In this document: positions 51,430-60,876 of the stretch, piece after piece
Layout of the letters: each line of letters opens with the position of its first letter
Numbering within the stretch: position 1 is the stretch's first letter
Source: Candidatus Phosphitivorax anaerolimi
Lineage (GTDB): Bacteria > Desulfobacterota > Desulfomonilia > UBA1062
DNA: 64,000 bases
NCBI GenBank assembly: GCA_001896555.1
Contig: MPOS01000028.1
Coordinates: 153,184-217,183, forward strand
Direction of reading: 5' to 3'
Notes under the pieces: model-generated
Told to the model about the DNA's origin: nothing
Databases searched by the model: none
What the model saw: only the letters and a program-made list of their open reading frames with translations
Made by a program: the position numbers and the translations under genes

Positions 51430-53842
51430 AATACTGGCTCTGCTTGCAGTAACTCTCACCCTGCCAGCCCTTGCCGCGGCTGCGGACCTCGTCATGAACA
51501 CGGGCTCGAAAGAGATCGCGGACTACGTGGCCGACGTGCCGTGCATCTCCCTGAGAGAGGGTGCGCCCTTAGAGGTGTTCATGGAGGAATCCGACGGGGT
51601 CTTCCGGGTGTACGATGCCTCGGGCACGACCTACAGCGCATCCTCCCTGGAGGAGGCGGTGGATGGTTACTTAAGGAACAAAGGCACGTGTGTGATCCGG
51701 GAGATCGAGGTCAAGGGACACAGCCGCATCAGCCCCGAGGCGATCCGGTTCAGGCTGAAAAACGCACCCGGAGATATCCTGCACCGGCAGGCGGTGCGCC
51801 AGGACATCGAAGAGGTCTACTCCATGGGCTATTTCGAGACCGTGGACGCCGATTTCGAAGAGGGCTCGCTGGTCTTTACGGTCAAGGAATACCCCGTGAT
51901 CACCTCTATCGAGGTGGAGGGAAACGAGGAGATCGATGACGAGGAAATCATCGAGTCCATCGGCATGAAGCGCTTCGACATCCTCAATACCCGGACCCTC
52001 AAGACGAGCGTCGACCGCATCATCGCCCTCTACCGGGAAAAGGGATATTACAACGTGGAGGTGGACTCCTCTACCGAGATTACCGAAGGCGGGATCGTGC
52101 TCACCTTCACCGTTGAGGAGAACAACAAGCTCTATATCAAGAAGGTCTCCTTCGACGGCAACGAGAACATATCAGACCGCAAGCTCAGGGGGGTCATGGA
52201 GACGAAGAACCGATGGATCCTCGGCCTCTTCGGGCATTCCGGCTCCTATCTCGAAGAGTCTCTGGACACCGATCTCCTGAGGATCGAGCAGTATTACGGC
52301 GATCAGGGCTATATCAAAGCCCGTGCCGGCAGGCCCCAGGTGGAGGTCAGGGAAGACAAGGGCATCTACATCACCATCCCCATCCGTGAAGGCCCCCTGT
52401 TCTATTTCGGAGACATCGAGGTGACCGGGGACCTGATCAAACCCCGAGAAGAACTCATGGAGGCCCTCCAGATCAAGACCGGAGAAAAGATGCGCAAGAG
52501 CCTGATCCAGCGGTCGGTGGAGAGCCTCCGGAACATCTACATGGATCAGGGATTCGCCTATGTGCAGGTGAAGCCCGACATGGAAGAGACAGCCGGCAAC
52601 AAGGTGAACATTTCCTTCAGGATCAGGAAAGGCGAGCCTGTCAGCATCGACACCATCCATATCCGGGGCAACAACAAGACCAGGGACAAGGTGATCCGCA
52701 GAGAGCTCGAGCTCAATGAGGGAGACCTCTTCTCGTCCTCGGACATCCAGAAGAGCAAAAACAACCTGGGCCGCCTGGGGTATTTCACCAATGTCAACAT
52801 CGAGTCCATCCCCAAGGACGACGACACGCTCTCCCTTCTGGTGGACGTTGAGGAAACGACCACCGGGGCCTTTTCCTTCGGAGTGGCCTATTCCAGCGTA
52901 GACAAGCTCCTGGGCACCCTTCAGCTCAGCGAGAACAACCTCATGGGGCTCGGGCTCAAAACCAGGTTCAATGTGGAATACGGCGGCAGAAAGCAGAGCT
53001 ACAGCATAGACGTGGAGGAGCCCTGGCTGTTCGATTACCCGGTTTCGCTGGGCACCCGGCTGTTCAACACCGAGCGGGAATACACCTATTATACCAAGGA
53101 ATACCGGGGCGGTAACGTCCGGCTGAGCTTCCCCCTCTTCGAGGATGTGCGGCATTCAATCGTCTATGCATATACCGACGTGGTAGGCCTGACCGACATC
53201 GATCCCATCTATCGAGACGTACTCACCCAGGAAGAGATCGACGGCTATGTCATCAGCAGCGTCACCAACACGATCTATCGCGACACCACCAACGACTACT
53301 TCCGCCCCACCATGGGCTCGGACGCCGCCTTCTCGATCGAGTACGCCGGTCTGGGGGGCGACTATCACTTCACCCGTACCACCGCGCGGTATGCTCAGTT
53401 TTTCCCCCTGTGGAAGGATAAACTGGCCTTGATGTTCAAATTCAGATGGGGTACCATCAACCCTGCAAAAGGCGATGAACTCCCGGAGGATGAGCTCTTC
53501 ACCCTGGGAGGATTGAATAGTGTTCGAGGTTTCAAATATGGTGAGATCGGGCCGCGGGATTCTGCAGGCAATGTCATCGGGGGACAGCGCATGTTCGTCT
53601 TCAACACCGAACTCACCTTCCCCATCTGGGAGGTACCCGGCCTATACGGAGTGCTTTTCTTCGACCAGGGCAACGCGTACGACCGGCGCATCGACCTCTC
53701 CAACCTCAAGCGCTCCTACGGCGGCGGCATCCGGTGGGTCACGCCCATGGGGCCTTTGCGCCTGGAATATGGGAAGGTCATCGACCCGGAAGAATTCGAG
53801 TCGGACAGCAGGTGGGATTTTTCCATCGGAACGTTTTTCTAG
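51410..53842 (+). CDS. bamA: Outer membrane protein assembly factor BamA
   Basis: 810 residues from a TTG at 51410 (LNRLACRILALLAVTL) preceded by AAGGGAGGG; this gives a normal signal peptide ending near ALAAA. Five POTRA domains follow (for example REIEVKGHSRISPEAIRFRL, ITSIEVEGNEEIDDEEI, KVSFDGNENISDRKL, DIEVTGDLIKPREELM, TIHIRGNNKTRDKVI), then a 16-strand barrel with the RGF segment GLNSVRGFKYG and a terminal aromatic strand ending in TFF. It inserts beta-barrel proteins into the outer membrane. Five POTRAs as in E. coli. Confidence 0.96.
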   Translation: MNRLACRILALLAVTLTLPALAAAADLVMNTGSKEIADYVADVPCISLREGAPLEVFMEESDGVFRVYDASGTTYSASSLEEAVDGYLRNKGTCVIREIEVKGHSRISPEAIRFRLKNAPGDILHRQAVRQDIEEVYSMGYFETVDADFEEGSLVFTVKEYPVITSIEVEGNEEIDDEEIIESIGMKRFDILNTRTLKTSVDRIIALYREKGYYNVEVDSSTEITEGGIVLTFTVEENNKLYIKKVSFDGNENISDRKLRGVMETKNRWILGLFGHSGSYLEESLDTDLLRIEQYYGDQGYIKARAGRPQVEVREDKGIYITIPIREGPLFYFGDIEVTGDLIKPREELMEALQIKTGEKMRKSLIQRSVESLRNIYMDQGFAYVQVKPDMEETAGNKVNISFRIRKGEPVSIDTIHIRGNNKTRDKVIRRELELNEGDLFSSSDIQKSKNNLGRLGYFTNVNIESIPKDDDTLSLLVDVEETTTGAFSFGVAYSSVDKLLGTLQLSENNLMGLGLKTRFNVEYGGRKQSYSIDVEEPWLFDYPVSLGTRLFNTEREYTYYTKEYRGGNVRLSFPLFEDVRHSIVYAYTDVVGLTDIDPIYRDVLTQEEIDGYVISSVTNTIYRDTTNDYFRPTMGSDAAFSIEYAGLGGDYHFTRTTARYAQFFPLWKDKLALMFKFRWGTINPAKGDELPEDELFTLGGLNSVRGFKYGEIGPRDSAGNVIGGQRMFVFNTELTFPIWEVPGLYGVLFFDQGNAYDRRIDLSNLKRSYGGGIRWVTPMGPLRLEYGKVIDPEEFESDSRWDFSIGTFF

Positions 53843-53866
53843 GTTAAATCCAGGAGGAATACGGAT

Positions 53867-54409
53867 ATGAAACATTTTATGCCACTGGCAGCAGCACTGA
53901 TCGCATTCTTTGCGCTCTCGCTTCCCTCTCATGCAGCGGATCTCAAGATCTACTACATGGATTCCCAGAGGATTCTCACCGATTCACTCGCAGGAAAGGA
54001 CGCATACAAGCAGCTCGAAGTCCTGAAAGACGAGCGGCAGCAGGAGATCGACAGGATGCAGGCGAACCTGAAAAAAATGACCGACGAGATGGCGGCCAAG
54101 GGTCTGACCATGAACGAGTCGGCCAGGCTCGATCTCCAGAACAATTATGACAGCGAGCTCAAGAAGTACAACCGCTTCGTCAAAGACGCCCAGGAGGAGC
54201 TCAGGAAAAAGGAGCTCGCCCTGATCAAGCCCATCAGCGACGAGGTGAGCGCCATCATCGACGAGTACGGCGACCAGCACAACATCGACATCATCCTCGA
54301 CCGGAGGGACCCCGGCATTATCTACACCTCGAAGAAGCTCGACATCACCGACGCCATCCTCGAGCTCTATAACAAGAAGTACCAGGAGACCGCAGGGAAG
54401 AAGAAGTAG
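53867..54409 (+). CDS. skp: Periplasmic chaperone Skp/OmpH
   Basis: 180 residues: signal peptide (about 1-22), a small beta core (YYMDSQRILTDSLAG) and long charged helices (AYKQLEVLKDERQQEIDRMQANLKK; KYNRFVKDAQEELRKKELAL), then IIDEYGDQHNIDIILDRRDPGIIY. It holds unfolded outer-membrane proteins on the way to BamA, encoded 24 nt upstream. GGAGG precedes the ATG. Confidence 0.93.
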   Translation: MKHFMPLAAALIAFFALSLPSHAADLKIYYMDSQRILTDSLAGKDAYKQLEVLKDERQQEIDRMQANLKKMTDEMAAKGLTMNESARLDLQNNYDSELKKYNRFVKDAQEELRKKELALIKPISDEVSAIIDEYGDQHNIDIILDRRDPGIIYTSKKLDITDAILELYNKKYQETAGKKK

Positions 54410-54412
54410 CCC

Positions 54413-55423
54413 ATGCTCCTGACCGAGATCGCACGGCATATCGGCGGTGTATTGATAGGGCCGGACAGGGACATATCCGGGGCCTCCACCATCGAAGAAG
54501 CAACGTCCGACGACATCACCTTCCTGGCGAACCCGAAGTACCGGGACAAGGCGGGCTCAAGCGCCGCAGGCGCCATCATCGTGGGAGAGGACCTCGACCT
54601 CCCCATGCCCCGGATCATCACGGCAAACCCCTACCTTAGCTTTGCACGGGTCCTGGAACTCCTCTACCCCGCCAAGGTCCACCGTCCCGGCATATCAGAC
54701 ATGGCCTTTGTACACCCCGGCGCACAGGTTGACCCCACCGCCGCAGTCTATCCCTTCGCCTTCATCGGCGAGAAGGCCCGGGTGGCGAAGCACTGCGTGA
54801 TCCACCCGGGGTGCGTGATAGGAGACGAGGCATCCATCGAGGAATCGACGGTCCTCTACCCCAACGTGGTGGTCTACGAGAAGTGCCGGATCGGCAGACA
54901 CTGCATCATCCATTCGGGTGTGGTGATCGGCTCCGACGGGTTCGGGTTTGTCTGGGACGGCGAGAAGCACTACAAGATCCCCCAGAAGGGCATCGTGATC
55001 ATCGGGGACCACGTGGAGATCGGGAGCAACTGCACCATCGACCGTGCCGCGCTCACAAGCACCCGGATCGGCTCTGACGTGAAGATGGACAACCTTGTAC
55101 AGATCGGCCACAACGTAGTGGTGGGAGACCACTGCATCATTGTGGCCCAGTCGGGCGTGGCCGGCAGCTCCCGCATCGGCAACTTCGTGACCCTGGCCGC
55201 CCAGTCCGGGGTCGCCGGCCACATCACCATAGGCGACGGGTCCACGGCCGCGGCCCGTGCCGGGATCGCCTCCGACCTGCCTCCGGGCAAGGTGGTATCG
55301 GGCTTCCCGGCTATGGACCACCGGCAATGGCTCCGGGTCCAGAATGTGTACAAGGACCTCCCTCAACTCCTGAAACGCATCCGAGAACTGGAAAGGAGGC
55401 TCGACTCCCTTGAGCAGGATTGA
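54413..55423 (+). CDS. lpxD: UDP-3-O-(3-hydroxyacyl)glucosamine N-acyltransferase LpxD
   Basis: 336 residues: N-terminal uridine-binding domain (IGPDRDISGASTIEEATSDDITFLANPKY) and a left-handed beta-helix. The catalytic histidine is in NLVQIGHNVVVGDH (His233); HSGVVIGSDGFGF and the C-terminal helical bundle complete the family pattern. It adds the N-linked acyl chain in lipid A synthesis. It starts 3 nt after skp. It is normally followed by fabZ, which is missing here; lpxA comes next with a 14-nt overlap. Confidence 0.95.
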   Translation: MLLTEIARHIGGVLIGPDRDISGASTIEEATSDDITFLANPKYRDKAGSSAAGAIIVGEDLDLPMPRIITANPYLSFARVLELLYPAKVHRPGISDMAFVHPGAQVDPTAAVYPFAFIGEKARVAKHCVIHPGCVIGDEASIEESTVLYPNVVVYEKCRIGRHCIIHSGVVIGSDGFGFVWDGEKHYKIPQKGIVIIGDHVEIGSNCTIDRAALTSTRIGSDVKMDNLVQIGHNVVVGDHCIIVAQSGVAGSSRIGNFVTLAAQSGVAGHITIGDGSTAAARAGIASDLPPGKVVSGFPAMDHRQWLRVQNVYKDLPQLLKRIRELERRLDSLEQD

Positions 55424-56186
55424 CCCCACCGCGCGCGTAGCACCCGGCGCCGTCATCGCAGACGGGGTGGAGATCGGGGCGTACGCGACCATCGAATCGA
55501 ACGTCACCATCGGGCCCGGCACAAAGGTGGGCCCCTACTGCATGATCCAGGGCCCCACCGCCATCGGCGCGGGATGTGATATAACAGGCTACGCGAGCAT
55601 CGGCACCCCCCCCCAGGACCATTCCTACAAGGGCGAGGACACCCGGCTGGTGATCGGCGATCACAACACCATCAGGGAATTCGTCACCATCAACCGGGGC
55701 ACCACAAAGGACAAGGGGGTGACCACCATCGGTGATCACAACCTCATCATGGCCTACTGCCACGTGGCTCACGACTGCGTGGTAGGCAATCATGTGGTCA
55801 TGGGCAATCTGGCCACGCTCGCGGGCCACGTGGAGATACACGACTACGCCATCGTGGGCGGCCTCTCCGCGGTCCACCAGTTCACCCGGATCGGAGAGCG
55901 CTGCATCATCGGCGGGGGCTCCATGGTGAGCCTCGACATCATCCCCTATGCCAAGGCCTCGGGCGACAGGGCAAAACTCTTCGGCGTGAACACCATCGGG
56001 CTCAAGCGGGGCGGCTTCAGCCCGGAGCAGATCAAGGCGGTCGAGAAGGCCTATCGCATCCTGTTCAAGCAGAAGCTCCTGCTCAAAGACGCCATCGCGG
56101 TTCTCGAGCAGGAATTCGGAGACGACGGGACCATCAGCCCCATCGTGAGGTTTCTTAAGTCTTCGCGCAGGGGGATCGCCCGATGA
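55410..56186 (+). CDS. lpxA: UDP-N-acetylglucosamine acyltransferase LpxA
   Basis: 258 residues from a TTG at 55410 with AAAGGAGG upstream. A left-handed beta-helix of hexapeptide repeats (IDPTARVAPGAVIADGVEIG) with the catalytic histidine in MAYCHVAHDCVVG (His121), and the signature IREFVTINRGT. It catalyses the first acylation of lipid A synthesis. The next gene, an oxidoreductase, raises the question whether the substrate is UDP-GlcNAc or its 3-amino analogue. Confidence 0.95.
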   Translation: MSRIDPTARVAPGAVIADGVEIGAYATIESNVTIGPGTKVGPYCMIQGPTAIGAGCDITGYASIGTPPQDHSYKGEDTRLVIGDHNTIREFVTINRGTTKDKGVTTIGDHNLIMAYCHVAHDCVVGNHVVMGNLATLAGHVEIHDYAIVGGLSAVHQFTRIGERCIIGGGSMVSLDIIPYAKASGDRAKLFGVNTIGLKRGGFSPEQIKAVEKAYRILFKQKLLLKDAIAVLEQEFGDDGTISPIVRFLKSSRRGIAR

Positions 56187-57109
56187 GCAGGGTGCGCGCG
56201 GCCGTCATCGGCGTGGGCTACCTGGGGAGGTTCCACGCACAGAAGTACGCGGCCATGGACGATGTAGACCTGGTGGGGGTCGTTGATATCGATGCATCCC
56301 GGGCCCGTGAGGTCGCCCATGAGGTAGGCACCCGGCCCCTGAGCAAGTGCGGGGACCTGCCGGAGGACATTGATGCGGTGAGCATCGCAGTCCCCACCAC
56401 AGCCCATGCCGAGGTGGCGATCCCCTTGCTCGAGCGCGGGGTGGCGGTGCTCCTGGAAAAACCCATCTCCGCACGCCTGGACGAGGCCAGGGCTATCATC
56501 AACGCCGCCGCCCGGGGCGGCGCAAAGCTCCAGATCGGACATCTCGAACGGTTCAACCCGGCGCTGCTCGAACTCTCTGGCAGCATCAAAAACCCCATGT
56601 TCATCGAGGCCCACCGGATCAGTCCATTCAAGGTTCGCGGCACCGATGTGGACGTGGTATTGGACATCATGATCCACGACATCGACATCATCCTCTCTCT
56701 GGTCGCTTCTCCCATCCAGTCGATCGAAGCCATAGGGGTGCCCGTGCTCACGGACTCGGTGGACATCGCCAACGCCCGGGTCCGCTTCGAGTCGGGGTGC
56801 ATCGCCAACATCACCGCCAGCCGGGTGAGCGCCGATACCATGCGCAAGATCCGGATGTTTCAGAGCAACGCCTACATCTCCATCGATTTCGCCAAGGCCG
56901 CGGTGGATGTCTACACCCTTGAGGAGAACAGGCAGATCAGCCACAACCACCTGACTATGTCCGAGTCCGACGCCCTGGCCTCTGAGATCAGATCGTTCGT
57001 GGATGCGGTCAGGGGCCTGGCCGAGGTCAGGGTCGACGGAATCGCGGGGCTGCGCGCCATCGAGGTCGCGCACGCCATCAAGGATTCCATGATCATCCCG
57101 AAGCGATGA
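56183..57109 (+). CDS. Gfo/Idh/MocA oxidoreductase in the lpx cluster (GnnA-like position)
   Basis: 308 residues: Rossmann motif AAVIGVGYLGRFHAQKY, family signature AVLLEKPIS with the conserved Lys, and the segment IGHLERFNPA followed by DIMIHDIDIIL with the substrate-side histidine. It overlaps lpxA (4 nt) and lpxB (4 nt), so it is tightly co-expressed with lipid A genes. In Acidithiobacillus the UDP-GlcNAc 3-dehydrogenase GnnA lies by lpxA, acting with aminotransferase GnnB to make 3-aminated sugar. No gnnB is visible here, so the reaction remains open. Confidence 0.82.
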   Translation: MSRVRAAVIGVGYLGRFHAQKYAAMDDVDLVGVVDIDASRAREVAHEVGTRPLSKCGDLPEDIDAVSIAVPTTAHAEVAIPLLERGVAVLLEKPISARLDEARAIINAAARGGAKLQIGHLERFNPALLELSGSIKNPMFIEAHRISPFKVRGTDVDVVLDIMIHDIDIILSLVASPIQSIEAIGVPVLTDSVDIANARVRFESGCIANITASRVSADTMRKIRMFQSNAYISIDFAKAAVDVYTLEENRQISHNHLTMSESDALASEIRSFVDAVRGLAEVRVDGIAGLRAIEVAHAIKDSMIIPKR

Positions 57110-58194
57110 CGAGCATATCTGTCTGCATGGTGGCCGGCGAGGCGAGCGCGGACCGGCACGCCGCCGCGGTGATCCGGGAGCTGAAGCGCATCCTGCCTGA
57201 GGTCGAGGTCTTCGGCATGGGAGGCCCCGCCATGGCCGAGGCCGGGATGGAATGCCTCTACGGCATGGAGCAGTTCTCGGTCATGGGGTTCTCCGACGTG
57301 CTCCCGAGGATCAGGCAGATCCACTCCGTGTATCGCGAGCTGTGCGATGAGGTCCTGAAAAGGAGACCTCAGGTGGTGGTGCCCGTTGATCTGCCGGACT
57401 TCAACATGCGCCTGGCAGGCAGGCTCAAACGCTCAGGGCTGAAAATCCTTTACTACATCGCGCCCCAGGCCTGGGCCTGGAGGAAATACCGGGCCCGCAC
57501 CCTGGCCCGGATAACGGACGGCCTTGCGGTCATCTTCCCCTTTGAAGAGGCCTTTTTCTCTTCCTACGGGGTCAATGCCCGCTATGTGGGCCACCCATTC
57601 ATGGAGGAGCACAGTGCCGGTGCCGCCGGAGGCACCTGGCCGCCCGGAAGGATCGCCCTGCTGCCGGGCAGCAGGATGCACGAGATACGGACCATCCTGC
57701 CCGTCATGATCGAGGCCAAGCGGATCGTGCAGAAAAGGCACCCGCACATCACCTGGCATCTGCCCGTGGCGGCCGGAATCGACCCCGCGGCGGTTCAGTC
57801 CCTGGCCGATCCCGACGTGGAGCTGCACTCCTCGCTGACACAGGCTGACCTGGCCGTGGTCAAGTCAGGAACATCGAGCTTCGAGATGGCGCTCAAAGGG
57901 GTCCCGGAAGTCATCTGCTACCGGACATCCGGCCTCAACTACCGGCTGGCCCGCGCCTTCGTGCGGATCGATTACATCGGCATGCCCAACATCATCCTGG
58001 GAAGGCGGGCGGTACCCGAGCTCATCCAGAACGACCTCACCCCGGAAAGGCTTGCCAGAGAGGTGCTGGAAATTATAGAAGACAGGCAGCGGTATGAACG
58101 GATGCAGCAATCGTTCGACGAGATGCGGAGGATGCTCGGCAATGCGAGCCCTTCAAAGGGAGTGGCCACATGGATAGCGGACATGGCAGGGTGA
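57106..58194 (+). CDS. lpxB: Lipid-A-disaccharide synthase LpxB
   Basis: 362 residues, a GT19 GT-B fold. Signatures: CMVAGEASADRHAAAVI, FGMGGPAMAEAGMECLY, IYIAPQAWAWRKYR (here YYIAPQAWAWRKYR), GHPFMEE, LLPGSRMHEI and KSGTSSFEMAL. It joins UDP-diacylglucosamine with lipid X to form the lipid A disaccharide on the inner face of the inner membrane. Start overlaps the previous gene by 4 nt. Confidence 0.95.
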   Translation: MTSISVCMVAGEASADRHAAAVIRELKRILPEVEVFGMGGPAMAEAGMECLYGMEQFSVMGFSDVLPRIRQIHSVYRELCDEVLKRRPQVVVPVDLPDFNMRLAGRLKRSGLKILYYIAPQAWAWRKYRARTLARITDGLAVIFPFEEAFFSSYGVNARYVGHPFMEEHSAGAAGGTWPPGRIALLPGSRMHEIRTILPVMIEAKRIVQKRHPHITWHLPVAAGIDPAAVQSLADPDVELHSSLTQADLAVVKSGTSSFEMALKGVPEVICYRTSGLNYRLARAFVRIDYIGMPNIILGRRAVPELIQNDLTPERLAREVLEIIEDRQRYERMQQSFDEMRRMLGNASPSKGVATWIADMAG

Positions 58195-59930
58195 AGTTGA
58201 CGGACCTCCAGATCTACCGGAGGCTCCTGACCTTCCTCAGGCCCTACTGGTTCAAGCTCATGGTGTCTCTCGTCCTGACCCTTATCACGGCCGGGGCCAC
58301 CGGGCTGGTGGCCTTCATGTTCAAGTACGTGGTGGACGACATCCTGATCGAAAAGAACATGATGATGCTCAAGCTCATCCCGCTTGCCGTGGTGGTCATC
58401 TATCTGGTCAAGGCCCTGAGTGATTACTTCAGCTACTTCTTCATGGCCGACGTGGGCCAGCGGGTCATCCTCAATGTCCGGGACAAGCTCTACGGGCACA
58501 TCCAGACCCTTTCCATGCCGTATTTCATCCGCACGCCCACCGGGGTGCTCATATCGCGCATCACCAACGACGTAAACATGATCCAGTCATCGGTCACCAA
58601 TGCGGTGACCGAGCTCATCCGCGAATCGCTGAAGCTTCTCGGGCTCGTGGCGGTGGTATTTTACCGGAGTGTGGAGCTTGCACTGATCGCCATGGTCGTG
58701 TTCCCCCTGGTGATCTATCCCATCAGCCAGTTCGGCCGGCGGCTCAAACACTACTCCACCAAGAGCATGAACGTCATGGGCCATGTCATGAGCATCCTGG
58801 ATGAGGGGATCAGCGGGATCAGGATCGTGAAGGCCTACAACATGGAGGGCTACGAGAAAGACCGCTTCTCGGCCGAAAACCGCCGCTACTATCGCAACTG
58901 GATGAAACGGATCGCAGTCAGGGCCCTGTCGAGCCCGCTCATGGAGCTGATCGCCGGTCTCGCCGCTGCCTTCATCCTCTGGTACGGCGGCATGCAGGTT
59001 GTGGAGGGCAGCCTGTCGGCGGGCGACTTCGCATCCTTTATCCTGGCCATGGGCATGCTCTATGCCCCCATCCGCAAGCTCAACACCGTCAACATCGAGA
59101 TCCAGGAAGGGATCGCGGCCGCCAAGAGGATTTTCAACGTCCTGGATACCGTGCCCGAGATCGGGGACAAGCCGGGCGCCGAGGATCTGGGAAGGGTGGA
59201 CGGCGAATTCGCGTTCCACGACGTCTCCTTCACCTATACTGGGGAGGAATACGCGCTGACCAATGTGAGCTTCACGGCACGGCGGGGTCAACGCATCGCC
59301 CTGGTAGGCGAGTCCGGGTCGGGCAAGACCACAATCGCCAATCTTCTGCCCAGGCTCTTCGAGGTGACCTCGGGCCGGATCGTCGTGGGCGGCCGCGACA
59401 TCCGGGACGTCACCATGAAATCGCTGCGCAGGAACATCGCTATGGTGACCCAGGACATGGTGCTCTTCAACAACACCATCAGGGCCAACATCGCCTACGG
59501 AACCGAGAACGCCACCCAGGAGAGCATCCAGGATGCGGCCCGCGCCGCCTATGCGCACGATTTCATCATGCAGTTGCCCCAAGGGTACGACACCGTGGTC
59601 GGCGAGAGCGGCGTTCGCCTTTCGGGCGGGCAGCGTCAGCGGATCTGCATCGCACGGGCCATCATCAAGGACGCCCCCATCCTCATCCTGGACGAGGCGA
59701 CCTCGTCGCTCGACACCGAATCAGAGCGCGAGGTGCAGGCGGCGCTGGAGAGGCTCATGAAGGACCGGACCACCCTCATCATCGCTCACCGGCTCTCGAC
59801 CATCATCAACGCAGACCACATCATCGTGCTGAACAAGGGAAGAATCGTGGAGGAGGGCACCCACCAGGAGCTCATGGAGAAGAACGGGTACTATGCCAGG
59901 CTCTACACCATCCAGTTCGGTCATGCGTAA
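58170..59930 (+). CDS. msbA: Lipid A export ABC transporter MsbA
   Basis: 586 residues: six-helix ABC exporter core (about 15-320, including FIRTPTGVLISRITNDVNMIQSS) and an ATPase domain with Walker A GESGSGKTT, ABC signature RLSGGQRQR, Walker B ILILDEATSSLD and the H-loop AHRLST. It flips core-lipid A across the inner membrane. The ATG at 58170 with AGGGAG upstream overlaps lpxB by 25 nt; a GTG at 58191 (GTGA overlap) is an alternative. The usual companion waaA (Kdo transferase) is absent between msbA and lpxK. Confidence 0.93.
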   Translation: MDSGHGRVKLTDLQIYRRLLTFLRPYWFKLMVSLVLTLITAGATGLVAFMFKYVVDDILIEKNMMMLKLIPLAVVVIYLVKALSDYFSYFFMADVGQRVILNVRDKLYGHIQTLSMPYFIRTPTGVLISRITNDVNMIQSSVTNAVTELIRESLKLLGLVAVVFYRSVELALIAMVVFPLVIYPISQFGRRLKHYSTKSMNVMGHVMSILDEGISGIRIVKAYNMEGYEKDRFSAENRRYYRNWMKRIAVRALSSPLMELIAGLAAAFILWYGGMQVVEGSLSAGDFASFILAMGMLYAPIRKLNTVNIEIQEGIAAAKRIFNVLDTVPEIGDKPGAEDLGRVDGEFAFHDVSFTYTGEEYALTNVSFTARRGQRIALVGESGSGKTTIANLLPRLFEVTSGRIVVGGRDIRDVTMKSLRRNIAMVTQDMVLFNNTIRANIAYGTENATQESIQDAARAAYAHDFIMQLPQGYDTVVGESGVRLSGGQRQRICIARAIIKDAPILILDEATSSLDTESEREVQAALERLMKDRTTLIIAHRLSTIINADHIIVLNKGRIVEEGTHQELMEKNGYYARLYTIQFGHA

Positions 59931-60876
59931 GGCCCTCTCCCGTGTCTATGGATACGTGATTGCGGCCAGGAACCTCTGCTACGACACCGGGCTTTTCACC
60001 ATCCACCGTACCGGCATCCCGGTGGTGAGCATCGGGAACATCGAAGCAGGCGGCACCGGCAAGACACCCATGACCATCGCCCTTGCCCGCGAACTCTCAT
60101 CCCGCGGCCTCAAGCCCGCGATCGTGACCAGGGGATACCGGGGCAGGCTCAAAGGCGTGGTGCTCGTGAGGCCCGATCACCAGGCCTGCGAGGTGGGCGA
60201 CGAGGCCCTGCTCATGGCACGGATCTTAAGAGTGCCCGTGATCAAGGCTCCCGACCGGGTCAGAGGCGCGATATTCGCCCGCGATGAGCTCTCCTCAGAT
60301 CTCGTGCTCCTGGACGACGGCTTCCAGCACCGGCGGATACACCGCGACCTGGACATCGTGCTTGTAGCTGGAGATGTCGGTTCGGACGCCCTTCTTCCCC
60401 TGGGCAGGCTCAGGGAACCCGCGGCTTCGCTCGCGCGGGCCGATCTCGTGGTCCACACGAAAGGGGCTGGATCTTCCGAGATGTCCGCCGAGCTCGTTCC
60501 CTGTTCCCTCATCGGCCCTTCTGGCGCCGAGGAAGACCTGACGTCTCTCAGCGGCAGGCATGTTCTCGCGGTCTCCGGGATCGCCCGGCCCGGACACTTT
60601 GCCGGAATGCTCAAGGATCTGGGCGCCCGTGTGGACGTCCTGGCGTTTCCCGATCACCACGGGTTTACCCGCCGGGACATGGAAACGATCAGCGCTCGAT
60701 CGCAAGGCAAAGACCTGATCGTGACCACGGAGAAAGATCTGGTCCGCCTCGATCCGTCACAGATCAAGGGAACGTGGCGGGCGCTGCGGATCGAGATGCG
60801 CGTAAAATGCATGGAAACCATTGTCAGGGAGATCGAGAGCATTGTCAGGAAGAGCGGTATTTCTCGACAGGGATGA
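59923..60876 (+). CDS. lpxK: Tetraacyldisaccharide 4'-kinase LpxK
   Basis: 317 residues from the ATG at 59923 (MRKALSRVYGYVIAARN), overlapping the msbA stop by 8 nt. N-terminal membrane-associating helix, P-loop GNIEAGGTGKTPM (39-50), TRGYRGR, VGDEALLMAR and LLDDGFQHRRIHRDLDIVL are family signatures. It phosphorylates the 4' position of the lipid A disaccharide. Start choice follows the family N-terminus rather than the longer frame. Confidence 0.93.
   Translation: MRKALSRVYGYVIAARNLCYDTGLFTIHRTGIPVVSIGNIEAGGTGKTPMTIALARELSSRGLKPAIVTRGYRGRLKGVVLVRPDHQACEVGDEALLMARILRVPVIKAPDRVRGAIFARDELSSDLVLLDDGFQHRRIHRDLDIVLVAGDVGSDALLPLGRLREPAASLARADLVVHTKGAGSSEMSAELVPCSLIGPSGAEEDLTSLSGRHVLAVSGIARPGHFAGMLKDLGARVDVLAFPDHHGFTRRDMETISARSQGKDLIVTTEKDLVRLDPSQIKGTWRALRIEMRVKCMETIVREIESIVRKSGISRQG

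Noticed and set aside
52172..53155. 327-codon open frame on the minus strand
   Set aside because: Antisense to the POTRA/barrel region of bamA; no domain seen.
56051..57073. 340-codon open frame on the minus strand
   Set aside because: Antisense to the Gfo/Idh gene in the lpx operon; composition is that of a shadow frame.
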